A stretch of DNA of 64,000 bases from Nodosilinea sp. PGN35 (GTDB taxonomy: Bacteria; Cyanobacteriota; Cyanobacteriia; Phormidesmidales; Phormidesmidaceae): NCBI RefSeq assembly GCF_029109325.1, contig NZ_JAQKQJ010000024.1, positions 278,692-342,691 of the forward strand, in the 5' to 3' direction. Numbering within the stretch: the stretch's first letter is position 1; each line of letters starts with the position of its first letter. Shown here piece by piece: positions 61,451 through 64,000 of this stretch. A model generated the notes under the pieces. It ran no database searches, was not told where the DNA came from, and was given only the letters and a program-made list of their open reading frames with translations. The position numbers were made by a program, and so were the translations under genes.

Positions 61451-63635
61451 ATGACCGTTGATTGTGAACTGGTCTGGTCAGGAATCTGGCATCGAGCAAC
61501 GTTGGACTCGTTCCGGCCGCCTGAGACGACGCCTGGCCACCTAGCGCTTGACTTGCGCGATCGCAGGATCGACAGCGCCAGCAGTCTTCCCCCACTGGCT
61601 TTAGACCTCATTTTCCTAAAAGCCTCAGAATCTGTAGCCACTGCCCAAGACAGTGTATTTACCCAGACTGCCTGGCCCTGGGACGGCACCATGCCAACAG
61701 AGGGCAGCGATCCCGACCTGCTAGCAGCAGGTTTAGTCAACGGCTCGCTGCAAGATGCGCTGCACGCCGCTATCCATGCTGGCCGAGACCAGCTCCACCA
61801 ATTTCGCCAGCCCGCTACCTGGCAAAGCGATTTAACCCTTGCCTTTGGCCCTACCTGGCCGCTAACCAGGGTCGAAGCACTGCTGGATCAGCTTGTCGAT
61901 CCGCAGCACTGGCCCACCATTACACCAGTGCCGGTCGCAGCACTGGCCCACCATTACACCAGTGCCGGTGCTGACCTTGGGTGCCTACGGTGCCTATGCT
62001 GAAGCCCTGGATCAAATTTTTATTGCCCAAGAGCTGCTGCTCAATCCCCATCTGCGCCCCCTGGCGGTGAACGTCCTGCTCGAAGAGCTCGGCCACTGGC
62101 TCGATGCCCAGCTCAATGAAGTCGATTCCCCTGGGGATGAGGGGGCTATTTTCAGCGCTCTGGTTCAGCAGCAGCCCCTTTCTACCACTGATATAGCCTC
62201 ACTTAAAGCTGAGAACGACTGGGCTGAATGGATCTGGCAGGGTCAGTCTCTCGTCGTGCAGCAGGCGGCCGCGCCAGGGCTGTTTACCGTCGAGCCCAGC
62301 GGGCAGATCCGCGTAGAATTCCTGTTCGATAGCGGTGCCTACAGCGGGCAAGTCGGTCTTTTCAGCATCGCTGGTATGGATGCTCTGGTTCCCGGCTCCC
62401 TCGAGTTCATTCGAGAGTCAGCGCGCAGGTCCCTGAGCCAATCCACCCAAGGCTATCTGGTGATCTCCACCCTTGACGAGGGCGCTAGTCTCAGCGGTGA
62501 GCTCGGGGAGCGCAACTATAACGCCGGCTCTCCCCTGGGCAACAAGGCGTTTACCTTTCAGCCCAACGACACCCTGGCTCTAATGCTGGTACCTAACGGA
62601 TCAATTCAGCAATTGCTGGATAACCCTGGTCTCGACTGTGCCCTTCGCCCCCTCTATTCCCTGGCCGCAGCTAACCCCCTCGGCCGTGTCCACTACGGGG
62701 CCATATCCACCAATCTCAATGGTCTGGTCATGGGCATTGAGGATGTCCCCTTTGATGCGGGCTCCGATGGGGATTTCAACGACGTTGTGCTGAAGCTAGA
62801 GGGGGTGACGGGTCAACTGATGTCTTTAACCGACCTGGTGCAAAGTCGTCGCGGCTGGCTTGACAGCGCTTTGGGCCAAAACCTGTTTGCGATTGCCCCC
62901 CAAGCCGTTCCTGGCGGCAGCCCCGTGGCACCCTTCCCCCTACCGGGCGGCGTGACCGTTGACCTCAACAGCTCGGTGGTTAAATTCAACGCCACCGTTA
63001 CGGAAGCCCAACTTATCGCCAGCGGCGCAGCGCGGGTTACCCTTGGCAGCCAAACCATTTACATCGGCACTGACCAGGTTTCAACCATCAATCAAAATCC
63101 CATTCTGGCCAGTTTTGATGCCCTAAACCCTGCCAACAGCTGGATTCGCGCCGACTACGAAACCACAGGGGCCGATGGCCGTGGCACCGGTATTGCCATT
63201 ACCCCTACCGGCGATATCTACGCCTTCTTCTCCGTAGACGGCACCCAGGGCAGTCCCACTCAAGATTTTCGCCGGGTCAGTAATGCCGCCGAACATGCCT
63301 GGCTACGCAGCTATGGCCAGGGAGGCGGTCCCAAAGTGGCCGTAATTGGCAGGATAGATCCCGCCACTGGCGAACTGATTGCTGCCGCCTATCTGTCGGC
63401 CATCCTCAACAACGGCAACAGCAACACGCTGACGATCAATGGTCTGGGGGTTCAGCCCAACGGTAACTTGCTGATTAGCGCCGAATCTTTCTTCGCGCCT
63501 CGGCAGCCTAACGGTCAACCCATGATCTTAGATAGCGATCCCAGTACCCCCGACACCTCTCCCTTCGCTTACTTCATTGAGATCACCCCCGACCTCCGGC
63601 GGGTAGACAGCACCTCTGCGATCGGATGGGTGTGA
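61451..63635 (+). pseudogene. Secreted-type DUF4114 protein gene broken by a 34-bp tandem duplication
   Basis: The 5' part (from ATG 61451, with AGGAG nine bases before) and the 3' part lie in different frames. They meet at two exact copies of a 34-base unit at 61902-61969. Removing one copy joins them to a 716-residue protein. It has an N-terminal region of the cyanobacterial kind that precedes LLEELGHWLDAQLNEVDSPGDEGAIFSALV, a zincin-like but HExxH-lacking module, and a DUF4114 domain near the middle (GSDGDFNDVVLKLEG). The C-terminal half is Gly/Asn/Pro-rich. Such proteins are usually secreted surface or adhesion proteins. Without the repair, translation stops at 62002 after 183 residues. 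Confidence 0.85.
61902..61969 (+). repeat. Exact 34-base tandem duplication
   Basis: Two identical 34-base units, 61902-61935 and 61936-61969, each starting cgcagcactggcccaccatt. Within each unit gcactgg and ccagtgc form an inverted repeat, which can favour slippage. As 34 is not a multiple of three, the extra copy shifts the frame. Confidence 0.95.
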
Positions 63636-63850
63636 TGCTTAGAAGCGTAATCTCCGGCGCGACTGAGCCAAGCAGGTAGGTTAGCACGCTATCCCTGCCA
63701 CGATTCTAGAAGGGCTTTCCCCTATATATGGTGTCAGCCCAAGCAATTTTCCAAAAAAAACTGGAAATTTCGCAGCGAGGAAACTCTCAAAATCACCAAA
63801 ACGCATATAGGGCAAAGGATTTTGGCTTCCAAAAAAAAATGCCAAAGGTG

Positions 63851-63879
63851 TTGACACTCCCTTCTATCCGACCTATATT
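63851..63879 (+). promoter_or_regulatory. Consensus sigma-70 promoter, TTGACA-17-TATATT
   Basis: TTGACA at 63851-63856, exactly 17 bases of spacing, and TATATT at 63874-63879. This is the best match to the housekeeping consensus noticed in the window and lies just before the boxA-like sequence, as expected for a cyanobacterial rRNA operon promoter. Confidence 0.75.
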
Positions 63880-63935
63880 GATAAAGCGCCTGAGGGGAGA
63901 GCGGTTGAAATACCGAGCTCAGCCGAGGGTATAGA

Positions 63936-63954
63936 GAACCTCGACAACTGCATA
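63936..63954 (+). promoter_or_regulatory. boxA and D4-like rRNA leader element
   Basis: gaacctcgacaa (63936-63947) matches the cyanobacterial boxA antitermination element GAACCTTGAAAA at 10 of 12 bases and is followed at once by ctgcata, the conserved D4 element. In cyanobacteria this pair occurs upstream of 16S and in the 16S-23S spacer. With the promoter 57 bases before it, it indicates that a 16S rRNA gene begins shortly beyond the window. Confidence 0.65.
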
Positions 63955-64000
63955 GTCTAGAAACAAAGCCAAGGTTCCTGTCAAGGATTAAATTGGTCTA

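Larger units (their letters stand above)
63636..64000. other. 365-base intergenic region containing an rRNA-operon-type promoter and leader
   Basis: No protein gene supported; the short open frame at 63728-63934 runs across the promoter and has no family features. The promoter at 63851 and leader at 63936 are listed separately. Confidence 0.6.

Noticed and set aside
63728..63934. Plus-strand open frame of 68 codons near the right end
   Set aside because: It runs across the consensus promoter and into the rRNA-type leader, starts without a ribosome-binding site and is Lys-rich simply because the DNA is A-rich.
1..64000. CRISPR array, prophage or complete insertion sequence
   Set aside because: No regularly spaced direct repeats of 25-40 bases, no phage structural or integrase genes and no transposase gene were seen.

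Overview
This 64 kb window comes from a filamentous-type cyanobacterium of the Leptolyngbya/Nodosilinea kind. The lineage is an inference from gene content; no 16S sequence lies inside the window. The support is: a psbD gene for photosystem II D2; a flavodiiron protein; the phylloquinone genes menF and menD; cyanobacteria-only families (COP23, DUF1824, DUF1818, DUF1350, UPF0367, FdC2-type ferredoxin, group 3 sigma factor SigF); and very frequent copies of the HIP1 octamer GCGATCGC, inside and between genes. Genes are moderately GC-rich, spread over both strands, and mostly in short operons of one to three genes.

Left end (1-4.6 kb): a decayed accessory island. It holds the remains of a type I restriction-modification locus (an in-frame chimera of the start of HsdR with the end of HsdS, and an hsdM with a one-base frameshift), an intact Uma2-type nuclease gene between them, and an overlapping two-gene DUF2283 cassette that looks like a toxin-antitoxin pair.

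4.6-25.8 kb: glycogen debranching enzyme, type IB topoisomerase, hisA, a hicBA toxin-antitoxin pair, fabI, a serine hydrolase, a very large CPBP-family membrane protease, an unusual secreted-looking repeat protein without lysine, a MITE-like element, radC, an AMIN-domain protein with a VirB10-like end, COP23, an alpha/beta hydrolase, a nine-repeat WG protein, a DnaQ-like exonuclease and a WecG-type glycosyltransferase.

26-45 kb: a class C flavodiiron protein with a non-canonical metal site, menF-menD, two histidine kinases, two ferredoxins (7Fe/8Fe type and FdC2 type), hisZ co-transcribed with a J-domain/TPR protein, an inositol-phosphatase family enzyme, tRNA-Ser(GGA), a coiled-coil/EamA transporter fusion, a UbiB/ABC1 kinase and a sugar aminotransferase.

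44.7-60 kb: ribD, two thioredoxins, a CHASE2-GGDEF-EAL cyclic-di-GMP protein, a DUF92 (phytyl-phosphate kinase-like) enzyme, an anti-sigma-type kinase, DUF1350, a hydrolase-fold protein lacking its nucleophile, folK, NUDIX, nitroreductase, HAD, sigF, tRNA-Pro(GGG), rpoZ-DUF1818 and an ECF-type ATPase with UPF0367.

Right end (60-64 kb): psbD on its own (no psbC after it) with a strong terminator; a secreted DUF4114-type protein gene broken by an exact 34-bp tandem duplication; and a consensus promoter followed by a boxA/D4-like leader, which suggests that an rRNA operon begins just beyond the window.

No CRISPR array, complete insertion sequence or prophage was seen. The most unusual items are the HsdR/HsdS chimera, the 34-bp duplication that breaks and could restore a reading frame, the lysine-free repeat protein, the double-domain CPBP protein and the MITE.
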